From Pezicula radicicola (lineage: Eukaryota > Ascomycota > Leotiomycetes > Helotiales > Dermateaceae): a stretch of 64,000 bases of DNA. The notes under the pieces are model-generated. The model saw only the letters and a list, made by a program, of their open reading frames with translations, did no database searches and was not told the origin of the DNA. This document shows, one piece after another, positions 12,417-22,973 of this stretch (positions are counted from its first letter, which is position 1; each line of letters starts with the position of its first letter). The stretch spans positions 532,696 through 596,695 of the forward strand of contig PDUO01000014.1 in assembly GCA_003008705.1 (NCBI GenBank). The letters are read 5' to 3'. A program made the position numbers and the translations under genes.

Positions 12417-15103
12417 GCATTGATTTTTAATAATGGAATATGATGTTGAAATTTTTGTTTCGGGGTATGCTTCGTAGGCTTTGCTGCGGTAGGCGCTGGG
12501 CAAATGAGCTTTTATGAGGCGTCAAAATCTGGCTGGCGTTTACATTGACTTGTATGAATAGGTAGATACCATGATCATAGAGTCTATGGATATGGCAGAA
12601 TGAGTATCAATCACAAATTTGAGATTATAATCTTGAGAAGCAGTTTTGTACGTGCTCACGATACATTTGGTTCAGCCATGCTATCATTCAGCCGGCAAGA
12701 TCTGTGACCAAGGATTGAGATTGTTTATTCGTAAGGCCAAGCGGAGCAGCGGGGTGGATTGTGCCATTATGTGGAAGGCACAGAGATCTCATACGAGACC
12801 GTACACTCAGGAGTCATTGATTTGATCAATGCGTCATGGTCTTGGTGGCAGCATAACTTCACCCCCTTCCAGCCCTAATTCTAGGTACTCTTAGTTCTTA
12901 GCTGGGTCGTCGTGCTGTGGATGTCTAGAACTCCTACTTATCTACTGAATTACCCCGAAGAATCAAACCAGCTTGCTGAGTAAGGCGTGCCCTTAATGAC
13001 TTTTATATCTTGCAGATCCAGCAAAAAAGAAGACAAAAGGCAACACTAAAGAATCCAGTAAACTTCCGGAACCGGATTCAATTCACAAGTAAGCTACATT
13101 GGCACTCTGGTGTTTCTCTGCCATTTAATTCTATTCACCAAACGAGCTCGAATCTTGTATCTTCGTACCTCGGTAAGATGAAGTGAGCCTCCTTCTGCAC
13201 CTCACAACTCTTTTCTTTCGCCACTTCTAATATTTTACTTCCTCACAGCCCAACTGTACTAACCTTATGTTCGATGTGGCTGAATGCAATGTATCATGGT
13301 TCTAGATTGATATACAAGATCTCCTTTGTTAAGTTACGGTGATGCAATGCGATGCACTGTATCACGGAAACTTATCATGCATTACATGATTGGGTTAATG
13401 GTAGCTGAAAGCAAAGATACTACTGTATTGTATTATGCATAAGTACCTAGGGAGGATTTCACTTTATCAGATGAAGGCATTATGAGGTAGTATGCCTGTG
13501 CCACTTAATATCATGGATAGACCTGTATTATAGACAAGACGATTTCTCGCTAACTTTATCTTACCTTTTTTTCTGGGACCTAGTTCTTTGGGTGGATTAG
13601 ATTGAGCCGTAAATGTCTTGTTTCCTTTTGCCTATCTGCTAGGAAAGTTTAAATAGTTCCTCCACCTCTCGGTTTGGTTACCTGTTTTAGGTTGCTTATA
13701 GTATGTACAAGCATTAGCTATCCTGATTTTGTGACTTTAGTTCTGCAAGGATTTTTTTAGTGTAAACAAGATAAGAGCATGAAAGAAAGACGAGTTAATA
13801 GGCGAGTAAGCCCTTCTAACCTTCGGATGATTTTCTCTCTCTATTAGTAATCACAAGAAAGAACTGTCAATCATTCTTCAATCACCGAACCAATATGGAT
13901 AACTCGGAACATAGCACAAAATACACAATACTTTTATCCTCGACCTCTCCTCAAAATACGAAAAACCTTCTCCATCCCACGCAAACCTTAAGAACAAGAA
14001 ACACCAGCCAAGATCCAGAAAATCAGAACACGCGTCATCCAATATAAAAATACTTTCCTCACTCAGAAATCAGATGTTACCGTCATATATCTGGCATTAA
14101 GAGATTGATTAAGGCCCCTGTATGAGATATATTACCTTTTTCCTCGCTTAATTTTAGGCCTTGGCTTCTGAAATCAGAAGCCCATCCCATCTTCCCCCGC
14201 AATTTTATTTCCTGTGCCGTGGAAGCGACGGTTCAAATGATGTTCTGTACGATCGTCGGAATTGCTCTTTCAGATGGTGGCGCTTAAAAGGTCCGTAATG
14301 ATTATTTCTTGGGTCAGTTGAAGAATAAAATTCCTGGTAAGCATTAGAGACGAAGTTGAACAAACGGGCAAGTTTGCTGCAAGTTTGAAGCTACTAATAG
14401 TACTACTAATACTTAGTCAATATTGCCAAGCTTATTTTCAAGCATGAAATAAAGTCAGGAGGTGTTGAAAAGAGGCGTAGAAACTACTAAATAGCCCACC
14501 GAGAAAATGGTACTATACATACGAAAGTAGGATCAACAGTAGCAAGGGCAAGGGACAAGGGCAAAGTCCCGGATGCACCATGTGCGGGGAATGCCTAAAA
14601 TCCACAGTCCACCAGTCAGTCTCATCACCTGTCTCATCCTGGTTGCTGGCGACGCCACTGGGCGATCTACCGAGCGATGTTTCAAAGCATCCCATGTTTA
14701 AAATCAACTTCATACAGCCGAAGAAGAGACTTCAGATGAACTACCTCCATATCTGCTGAAACAATTGTGGGCAGCGCATACTCGTACGGTCTTCAGATCG
14801 TTTTGTAGAGAGGAGGATCTCAAAACGATCGGATGATATGTCTGAATCCCTTATTCGAGTAAGTGGGCTGAGATGTGCTCGGCGCGGAGGCGAGGAATCA
14901 AATAAGGTGCTGCTTTAGGGACGAAGGGTACAAGGTACGTAAGTTAGCTTCTTCTCAAACAATGAATAAACAATACTTCAGTTCATCTCAAGTTCTATAG
15001 CACCATTAATAAACACGATACAACGGTGTAAAGTTTCGATATTCGTATAAGTGATAAACGAGGTGACAAGTAGATCGACCACTTTATGAATGAATCGGCA
15101 TCA

Positions 15104-15110
15104 GGCTAAA
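15104..15110 (+). promoter_or_regulatory. XlnR/Xyr1-type site GGCTAAA
   Basis: GGCTAAA lies 524 bp upstream of the cellobiohydrolase start. This is the consensus bound by XlnR/Xyr1, the Zn-cluster activator of cellulase and xylanase genes in filamentous fungi. A seven-base match can occur by chance; its place upstream of a GH7 gene is what makes it worth listing. Confidence 0.4.
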
Positions 15111-15506
15111 CGAAACAACGAATCGCAATTCTACCTTTAAGATTTGAAACAGAACATGGCCTTTTTGCTCGTTTGCTTAAAGAAGTGTTTATCCATTACC
15201 GGTACGGCTTTCCTGGTTCCGTATCTGCATAAACTTTTCTCCTTCTCCGCTTAGTACAGTACCTCACGGAGTACATGCCTCTCCGTACCTTTTTAGTACC
15301 GTGCTGTACTACTTTACCTGGTATAATGCCAGCGGGACAGGGGAAGAGGATCATGGAAGGGTCCAAAGGGGGCGAATTGAAAGAACTGCACTTAACTTAA
15401 ATCGATTTATGTGGATACCCCATTACGGTAGTATAGACTCCGCCTTACAAGTGGTGAGCCTCTCATGAATGATATCTAGCTCTCTTGGCAAGACCTAACC
15501 ATTCCA

Positions 15507-15514
15507 TATATAAT
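15507..15514 (+). promoter_or_regulatory. TATA box of the GH7 gene
   Basis: TATATAAT lies about 120 bp upstream of the ATG, at a normal distance for a strongly expressed fungal gene with a short leader. Confidence 0.5.
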
Positions 15515-15633
15515 AGACCAAGTCCTTCCACCTCTACACTATTCTCTGCATCCCACACCGGAAATTCCATTCTTTTCACTCAAATATTTACATTCTTTTT
15601 TCTATCTTGTTTACAATCTTTCAATCATCAATC

Positions 15634-17135
15634 ATGCTTTCTAAAATCGCTCTTACTTCGCTCTTCGTAGCTGCTGCTCAGGCTCAGCAGGCAGGTACTC
15701 AAACTACGGAAACCCATCCGGCTCTTACTGTTTCGACTTGTGATGCTAGTGGTTGTACTACTTCTAATCAATCGATTGTCATTGATGCGAACTGGAGATG
15801 GCTTCATACTGTTTCCGGCTACACCAATTGCTACACTGTAAGTCTTAGGTTCTAAGAGCAATTTTATCCTTTTTGTATATATCTAGAACAAGTAAATTAA
15901 CACCAAGTCTGTAACAACAGGGTAACACATGGGATGAATCAATCTGTACAGACGGCGCAACCTGCGCTGAAAACTGTGCACTCGATGGAGCCGATTACTC
16001 CGGTACTTACGGAATAACCACATCAGGCGATGGCTTAACACTCGGCTTCGTCACCGGTGCCAACGTCGGATCTCGTAACTACCTCATGGCAGCCGGAAGC
16101 GAGACAGAATATCAGATGTTCCAACTTCTTGGCCAGGAATTCACTTTCGATGTTGATGTATCGAAGCTTCCTTGTGGTCTTAACGGTGCTCTTTACTTTG
16201 CTGAGATGGACGCCGATGGTGGTCTTTCGAGATTCAGTGGAAATAAGGCTGGCGCTAAGTATGGAACTGGTTACTGTGATGCTCAATGTCCTCGTGACGT
16301 AAAGTTCATTAATGGCGAGGTAAGTGGCACTGGAAATGCTGCTGTCGAGGATTAATCACTAATATATGGTAATTAGGCTAACTCCGTCGGATGGAACGCA
16401 TCGGCCAACGATGCAAACGCCGGAACTGGAGAATTCGGCTCTTGCTGCACTGAGATGGATATCTGGGAGGCAAACAGCATCTCTGCAGCTTACACTCCTC
16501 ACCCTTGCTCCGTTACCGAGCAAACTCGCTGCAACGGAACTGACTGCGGTGTTAACGACCGTTACGCTTCCCTTTGTGATGCAGACGGATGCGACTTCAA
16601 CTCCTACCGCATGGGAGACCTTGACTTCTACGGCCCAGCCATGACAGTGGACACTTCTTCGGTTTTCACCGTAGTCACTCAATTCATCACTGATGACGGT
16701 ACAACCACTGGTAGCTTGTCAGCGATCAAGCGCTTCTACGTTCAGAACGGCGCCGTCATCCCCAACTCCGAGTCTACTATCACTGGAGTCACTGGCAACG
16801 AGATCACAGATGACTTCTGCGCTGCCCAGAAGACTGCTTTCGGCGATACCAACGAGTTCGCGACGAAGGGAGGTCTTGCTACCATGAGTGCAGCCCTTAG
16901 CAAGGGTCTAGTATTGGTCATGAGTATCTGGGATGATCATAGTGCAAATATGCTCTGGTTAGATAGCGACTACCCACTCACCAAGGACAATACAACCGCA
17001 GGTGTTGCACGAGGAACTTGTGCCACCACATCTGGTGTCCCATCTGATGTCGAGGCTGCCTCAGGCACTGCTTCAGTCACCTACTCCAACATTAAATGGG
17101 GTGCCATCAACTCTACCTTCTCCGCCACTGCATAA
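15634..17135 (+). CDS. secreted cellobiohydrolase, glycoside hydrolase family 7
   Basis: A 453-residue secreted GH7 enzyme, which releases cellobiose from cellulose with retention of configuration. Three exons: 15634-15837, 15921-16319, 16377-17135. A signal peptide ([17 protein letters not shown]) is followed by the mature start QQAGTQT. Family signatures include [20 protein letters not shown], the Cys-rich [15 protein letters not shown] block, and the catalytic motif EMDIWEAN: Glu227 nucleophile, Asp229 assisting and Glu232 acid/base. Pairs of cysteines fit the family disulfide pattern. It stops right after the catalytic domain at KWGAINSTF, so there is no linker or CBM1 cellulose-binding module. 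It could be called CBH1-type; an endoglucanase (EG1-type) is less likely because the tunnel-loop segments seem present. Confidence 0.95.
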
Positions 17136-17192
17136 ATAGAGATACCCAGAAAGATTTCTATAGATCTTGGGGGAGTACAAACTTTGTATATA

Positions 17193-17212
17193 GAGCTCGG
17201 TTAACCGAGCTC
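17193..17212. repeat. perfect 20-bp palindrome in the GH7 3' flank
   Basis: GAGCTCGG-TTAA-CCGAGCTC is self-complementary over all 20 bases and lies 58 bp after the cellobiohydrolase stop codon, probably in its 3' UTR. In RNA it could form an 8-bp stem with a 4-nt loop. Confidence 0.85.
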
Positions 17213-17702
17213 GCCCACGTGGTCTTCGCTTATGTGGCCGGGCCTTTTCCGACTAAAACTCGTGAGGTGTATATAGAGCATAGAAACTGGCTTTTGATTT
17301 GTTTCCTGTATATAGTTTTAGAGGATTTTTAAAGATGGACTCACTGGTTGAAAGAATAGCCTGCTATTAAAATGAAATTTGATTTTCTGCATGTTAGATT
17401 GAAGACTACTGGAATAGTGATTTGGAAGACTGAGTCTGATGTTTGTCCTTTTTGATGGCTAGCACCTGCACTAAAACGTGTCTAGCCAGGTACTACTTGG
17501 CCAGTAGAGTAATATGCCTCTCTTCTTCGAGTAAGTGAATTTCCTGATTTAATTAGTCTGAGTTACACAGTGATCTCGAAGGCCACTAGCCAACTCAAGA
17601 CCACTACTAGTAGCTCCAGAACACGGGTCCCGATACGTGTACAATGCTAAAATTGACATTTGAATAATGCTACGTAAGTTCTGCTAGTATTTTTTAAATT
17701 GA

Positions 17703-17787
17703 GTAACTCACTTGATTTCGACTTAGGTAACTGACTTGGTTTAAGGTTACTTACTTGATCTAAGACATAAGTAACTCACTTGATTTA
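17703..17787 (+). repeat. degenerate GTAACTCACTTGATTT array
   Basis: Four related copies start near 17703, 17727, 17746 and 17771, with spacing of 19-25 bp. The first and last read GTAACTCACTTGATTT; the middle two differ by a few transitions. Related copies occur at 46 and 104, and one inverted copy at about 60131. Confidence 0.7.
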
Positions 17788-18143
17788 GATACCTAACAGG
17801 GCGGTTAGCCTAAAGCGCTACAACATATGTTAAATATCAATTGTAGCATTGCACAAGTATCAGGACCCCAGAACACTAACGCCAGTCGGTTGGCGGAGAA
17901 GGTCTTGAGTTCCTACTAGTTAAGTGCGCAGATTTCATCTTCCACAGAACACAATTTGCTGCAATAAATTAGCTTACTTCAGAGATCTAATGCTCCTTGG
18001 TGAAACCAATACACTAATCCGTATATAGGACCAATCAAAGAACATAGTTCAAACATCGGAGCTCTGAGACGGCATAAGACTTATATTCATATCAATTTGA
18101 CAACAATCTTACCTCCCGACATCTAAACATTATATTTCGGATA

Positions 18144-19182
18144 TCACTTCTTCTCCTTGACTCCAATCACCCATGTCATATATCCTGTAGGCCAGGTATG
18201 TTGTTCATGTCCGCTTTTCACGGTCCAGCCGTCACAGGATGCTCCACAGGTCTTCATTAGAGCTTGCACCTCCTCCGGACTTCGAGTTCGTAGTGATGAG
18301 ATATATCCATCGAAGACAAGAACAAATGGGATGATCGGAATGATGTAGGTGAAGAAGAGATGACCCGGCGACCTCCAGAAGTAGAAAGGCGTTATTAAGA
18401 AGAATAGAAGTCCCATAGCGACCATTGTGATGAGGGAGGAGATCGTTCGCTCTTGAAGTTCGAAGATACTAGAAAGCAAACCATCAGTAATACACAAGTA
18501 AAGCTAAATGTATGTAGACATACCCAAATCCTTCTGCCGTCTCAAGAGTGTTCTTTAAAATTGCTGAGCCTAGCTTGTCATCGAAATGGTGGAAGGCCAA
18601 ATTGTACAGTCGGAATATCTGCTTTCCTTTCTGTGTAGTAACATCCGTAGGCGCATTCGCAGCATCAACAGAAGAAGGAATGAAACTCAGGTTCTCGCTG
18701 CGCTTTGCGAATTCCGTCCAATCAGGAATGTGTGGATGTATGTCCGTCAACACGAATTGAACAGCGCCTTTCTCGGCTGGCATATCTGAAGTTCGAGGCG
18801 ATCGTGGAGTGAGGCCATTGCTCGTCGGCATTGGCCATTTTGGCTCTCTGGAAGATAGTTGCGCGTTCAGATCCTTCTCGATATATGGAGTTGGACCTCC
18901 AGCGCCAGCGCAGAAGTCGATATATGTATAACCCATCACATCGTCAGATAAAGTACGGTGAAGCGTGCTTGCTACAAGCTGTGCAGGCGATGCCTTCTGT
19001 AATACAGGTACTTTAAAGGTCCAGGCTAAAGTGAGGCATGATTGCACCTTTTCGCGTAGATATTGAGGGAACCTGGCGGGCGTAAACTGTTAGTTACGTG
19101 CCATTGAGTATGATTGGATGATTTCTTACCATGGCTGATCATTGATCTCGTAGAAATGAATACGACGACATATGAGCACCAT
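18144..19182 (-). CDS. methyltransferase-fold membrane protein, function unknown
   Basis: A 308-residue protein from three exons: 19130-19182, 18524-19072, 18144-18468. It starts MVLICRRIHFYEINDQPWFP. A Rossmann-like nucleotide-binding motif (YTYIDFCAGAGGPTP) is followed by an acidic strand (FVLTDIHPHIPDW) and a NLAFHHFDD motif, the order seen in class I SAM-dependent methyltransferases. The C-terminal third has two hydrophobic segments (SLITMVAMGLLFFLITPFYF and GHLFFTYIIPIIPFVLVFDG), so it is probably membrane-bound. It ends in a motif (TWVIGVK) typical of the last strand of such folds. I do not know a substrate. It is divergent from the P450 gene with only 243 bp between start codons, so co-regulation is plausible. 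Confidence 0.8.
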
Positions 19183-19425
19183 CTTGAAGAATTGAAACTG
19201 AAGCTTTTGAATTGAGATATGTACAAGGGAAAAGACGACAACAGCAACAACGAATGAAGCTGTCACCGTGTCTTGGCACGGCCTCAGCCTTTGAAACGAG
19301 GCTAGACAAGGCTTTGAGACTTTGGCACTAGTCCTCATTTGGGATCGCCATCATCCATCTAACTTCTTCTTTCGACTCTCACATCACCATCTCATCTTTC
19401 TTCTCATGCGACAGATGGCGATGCA
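19183..19425. promoter_or_regulatory. compact divergent promoter, methyltransferase-like gene and P450
   Basis: A 243 bp gap separates the two start codons, short enough that one nucleosome-free region could serve both genes. Confidence 0.5.
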
Positions 19426-21271
19426 ATGGCTTATACTATAACAATCATAGCGATATGTTTCATATCGGCAACTCTCTATGTCGCTTTCTCAATTGATGCT
19501 GCAAAAATAAGGCGGAATGGAAAGGCTTTGAGGTCAGTGACCTGTCTGCTTCTCATCTCAGCTGCTTCGAAAACATACGATATGTTGTTATTTCAACATC
19601 GACTGCTCTTCTTGTCTACTTCCTCATTAAAAGACCGTCTGGTATAACTGATCCGTGAGCTTATTGGCTAACTTTTCGAGTGAAGACGGCCACCCAATAC
19701 TTTACCTATTGCTGGGAACGGGATACTCTTCCTGCAAGCTCGTCACAAGCTGTTTTCATGGTTTGTCAAATGTGAGCGTCAATTTGGCTTCGAAACACTC
19801 CAACTTTCAGTTCCATCGCTACCACCAGGGGTACTCATCAACGATCCGAAGAACCTTGAGTATGTGTTGAAAAACGATAGCATCTTTGCCAAAGGCGATT
19901 TTTTCAAGAGAAGGTCCTGGGATCTTTTTGGCAAGTTGTGCTTAGTGATACTTTATTCTCATTGCTCATGTTAAGCAGGAAATGGAATTATTAATGCGGA
20001 CGGTGACTTATGGAAGGCCCAGAGGAAGGCCGGATTACATTTCTTGAACAATACAAATCTGAAGGCACTCACAGACATAGCCTTACCGAAGTACCTGGAT
20101 GAAAGTGTCAAAAGGCTCGAAAGCACCAAACTAGGCTCGACTGTAGATCTCGAGGGGATCTTCCATGAACTAACAACACAGCTGATGGGGCGTATGGCGT
20201 ATAATGTAGGTTTGCTCGAGTCTACAAATATTGGCCGGTGTTAGCACTATTTTTCATTTCAACTTAGATACTGACGCTTCGTAGATGGAAATGCATTCAG
20301 CTGATGACTTCTCAACGTGTTTTGAGTATGCTAGCGGGGCAACAGGCGAAAGATTCCAAAACCCACTTTGGCAGTTTACAGAGATCTTCTTCGGTGGTCA
20401 ATTCAGGAAATCAATTGCTCAAGTCAAATTGTTCGGTTCTAATATAGTTACCAATGCAGTCAAACAGAGAACTGGCAAAAGTACAGCCGATAGTACGAAT
20501 GACAAGATGGAGGCTGTCTCCGGAAGTCTAATCAATTCTTTGCTAGAGTCAATCGACGATGAGCAGATGGTGGCTGATGCAGCTCTGAATTACTTGTCTG
20601 CTGGTATGCGTTCTGTTTCTTCCCTCATCAATACTAACCGCTAAATTTGCTCAGGCCGAGATACGACAGCACAAGCTCTTACCTGGGCATTTTACTTATT
20701 GATGCGACATCCTTTAGTTGTCGAAGCAATTAGGAGCGATGTTGAAAGAGCTGAACTGGAAACTTTGAAGAGAGGCGATGCGCTACAGTCTACAAATTTC
20801 CATCCTTCCACCTTGCCATACGTTATGGCTGTCTTCTATGAGACTTTACGCTTGTATCCACCTGTACCCTTCGAATTAAAACAGTGTGAGCAAGCAACCA
20901 CATTGCCAGATGGAACATACCTACCCAAGACTGCAGTTTTAGTCTGGTGCACATGGGCCATGAATCGGTCGAGATTGATTTGGGGCAAACATGCGGACGA
21001 CTTCATACCGGAACGCTGGCTAGACCAGAACGGAAATCTCATCTCGAAATCTGCATCTGAATTTCCAGTCTTCAATGGCGGACCGAGAACATGTTTGGGG
21101 AAGAAGATGGCTGAGATGGTTGCTGCGCAAGTCATTGTTACTCTGGTCAGAAAATTTGATTTTGTGGCTGTTGATGATAAGGAAAGGATCAGTAAGAACA
21201 GTCTAACATTACCCATGGAGGGAGGTCTGCCGTGCTTCGTGACGCAGAGGTTCCATTCGGCATTGAGCTAA
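19426..21271 (+). CDS. cytochrome P450, CYP52/CYP86-like
   Basis: A microsomal haem monooxygenase. Likely exons: 19426-19532, 19562-~19636, ~19686-19930, 19979-20205, 20285-20603, 20655-21271. The N-terminus has a membrane helix (VVISTSTALLVYFLIKRP), then the proline-rich hinge RPPNTLPIAGNG. Diagnostic motifs are the I-helix GRDTTAQALTW, the K-helix ETLR, the PERW motif and the haem loop FNGGPRTCLG with the axial Cys. Overall pattern (PRPPN hinge, GIINADGDLWKAQRK, FARMAMEMHSADDF-like region) recalls CYP52/CYP86-clan fatty-acid hydroxylases; this subfamily call is inference. Intron 3 (19931-19978) begins GCAAGT: it is a GC-AG intron. The junction near 19637 lacks a good donor in the right phase (GTCTGG is the only in-frame choice), so the N-terminal model is uncertain or damaged. 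Confidence 0.85.
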
Positions 21272-22102
21272 GTCATCTTGGAAGGGAGGAGTTGTTCAGA
21301 ATCACTGGAAGAAATTGTTCAAAGGAGCAAACCCAAAACACCAGGCCGAGAAGAGCATTGCATCGACCCGCTGGAGGTTGCTGTGACTTGCAGAAGCGAG
21401 TCGCTGGACTTCAAGCTGAAAGTAAGCCATCAGTTGAAATGAGACCTGGACCACCTGGTAGTAAGTCTAACCTTACCTGCGATGCTTGACAGCCAATCCA
21501 GCAGCGACCGAAGAGCAATGACACAATATCCAGAGTGGATTAGCAGTGTGGAATCAAAAGTTGATCAGCATTAAATTTTAGCAGGAAGGCCTAGAACCGT
21601 AATAGAGACAGATTTTATTGCACGCACGGTAGTAGTAGCCTGTAGTTGTAGCCTTGTCTGGCATGTGTGGTCCAAAGCAACGTCATAGGAAATTGAAAAG
21701 CCGCCTCATGCAACCAATTATCTCTGTAATTGAGTGGTAGTCTGTCCGAAAAAGGTAGCTGTGTCGCTTTCCGCGGAGTTCATTAGTCTCGCGAATATGC
21801 TGGCGGCTGACAAATGACGAACTCTGCATATCAATCGTCACAACATCGCATGAACTACATGACAGAACTCAATTTTCATGTAAAGAAAGGGCGTGCTTAC
21901 AAACGTATGTTTTCTAGAATCCTGTCCTTTTCAATTCTGGTATCTCGTGTAAGTGCACGTATGATACTATATAAGCTCAGCACATCTCTCACTGAATTCT
22001 CTACCCACCATCACAAAATCACCCACAGTATCAAGCAGTTATTATAGAAAAGTTTCTTCACAGTCAATTGCCATAATACACATTACCTGTCAAACAAACA
22101 AA
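21272..22102. promoter_or_regulatory. intergenic region and hydrolase promoter
   Basis: The 3' flank of the P450 and the promoter of the hydrolase gene. TATATAAG at 21968-21975 lies about 130 bp before the hydrolase ATG. No gene is seen. Confidence 0.45.
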
Positions 22103-22973
22103 ATGGCCTCTACCCCAACAAACAACTTCATCTCAGCAGACGGCCTAAACATCTTCTACAGGAAAGCAGTTCCAAAAAATCCGCCAAACGCGCCAATCAT
22201 CCTCCTCCTCGCACCAATACCGCAACCTAATCCCGCTTCTCGGCCAAAAATACCAAGTCATAGCCCCCGACCTCCCAGGATTCGGCTTCACAGAAGTACC
22301 CCCCTCTCGAAACTACACCTACACATTCTCCTCTCTAACAACCACCATCCTTGCCTTCGTCGACGCCCTCCAAATCAAGAAATTCTCAATCTACGTTTTC
22401 GATTACGGAGCACCAACTGGTTTACGTCTAGCACTTGAAAGACCAGAAGCCATCACAGCAATAATAACACAAAATGGAAATGCATATATCGAAGGACTTT
22501 CCTCCTCATTCTGGAATCCAGTAAAAGAATTCTGGACCACCCAAAACACGCAATCAGATCGAGAAGCTCTAGGAAAAGAAATCTTCTCCCTCGAAACCAC
22601 AAAATGGCAATACGTTAACGGAGAACCTTCATCCCACCTCAAGAATATCGCACCAGAATCCTATCATCTAGATTACTTCCTCTTAAATCGACCAGGAAAT
22701 ATTGATATTCAGTTGTCTTTGTTGTATGATTATCAGAATAATGTTAAGTTGTATCCGGATTTTCAGAGGTATTTTAGGGAGAGTGGTGTTCCGATTTTGG
22801 CTGTTTGGGGGAAGAATGATGATATCTTTGTGAAGGCTGGGGCGGAGGCTTTTGAGAGGGATGGTAAAGAGCCGAGTATTGTACTGCTGGATGCGGGGCA
22901 TTTTGCTGTGGAGAGTCATGCTGAGGAGGTTGCGGATGCTATTGTGGCATTTTTGGGTAGGAGGGGAATTTGA
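22103..22973 (+). pseudogene. alpha/beta hydrolase (haloalkane dehalogenase-like), frameshifted
   Basis: A single-exon hydrolase of about 290 codons, broken near 22210. The first 36 codons (MASTPTNNFISADGLNIFYR ... APIILLL) lead into strand beta-3, where the family expects an HG-x-P oxyanion-hole motif. The sequence instead passes straight to HQYRNLIPLL in the +1 frame, which stays open to the stop at 22971-22973. Compared with the usual family spacing, about 20 nt are missing, at a TCC/CTC repeat. The remaining parts look intact: PDLPGFGFT, nucleophile Asp in YVFDYGAPTG, acid region WGKNDDIF, and catalytic His in LDAGHFAVES. The Asp nucleophile points to dehalogenase/epoxide-hydrolase relatives. 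It could be a recent pseudogene or a collapsed repeat in the assembly. Confidence 0.8.

Larger units (their letters stand above)
12417..15633. other. 3.2 kb gene-poor region
   Basis: No gene is supported on either strand. The sequence is AT-rich with many short stop-broken frames. A 24-codon lysine-rich stretch at 13017-13090 is bounded by splice-like sites, but I cannot connect it to other exons. The last 550 bp hold the cellobiohydrolase promoter elements listed separately. Confidence 0.55.
17136..18143. other. intergenic DNA with a palindrome and a small repeat array
   Basis: No gene is supported. It holds a perfect 20-bp palindrome just downstream of the GH7 stop and a degenerate repeat array at 17703-17787, both listed separately. 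Confidence 0.6.

Noticed and set aside
13017..13090. Lysine-rich 24-codon segment flanked by AG and GTAAGC, possible small exon
   Set aside because: No neighbouring exons in compatible phase with protein-like sequence; length is within chance.
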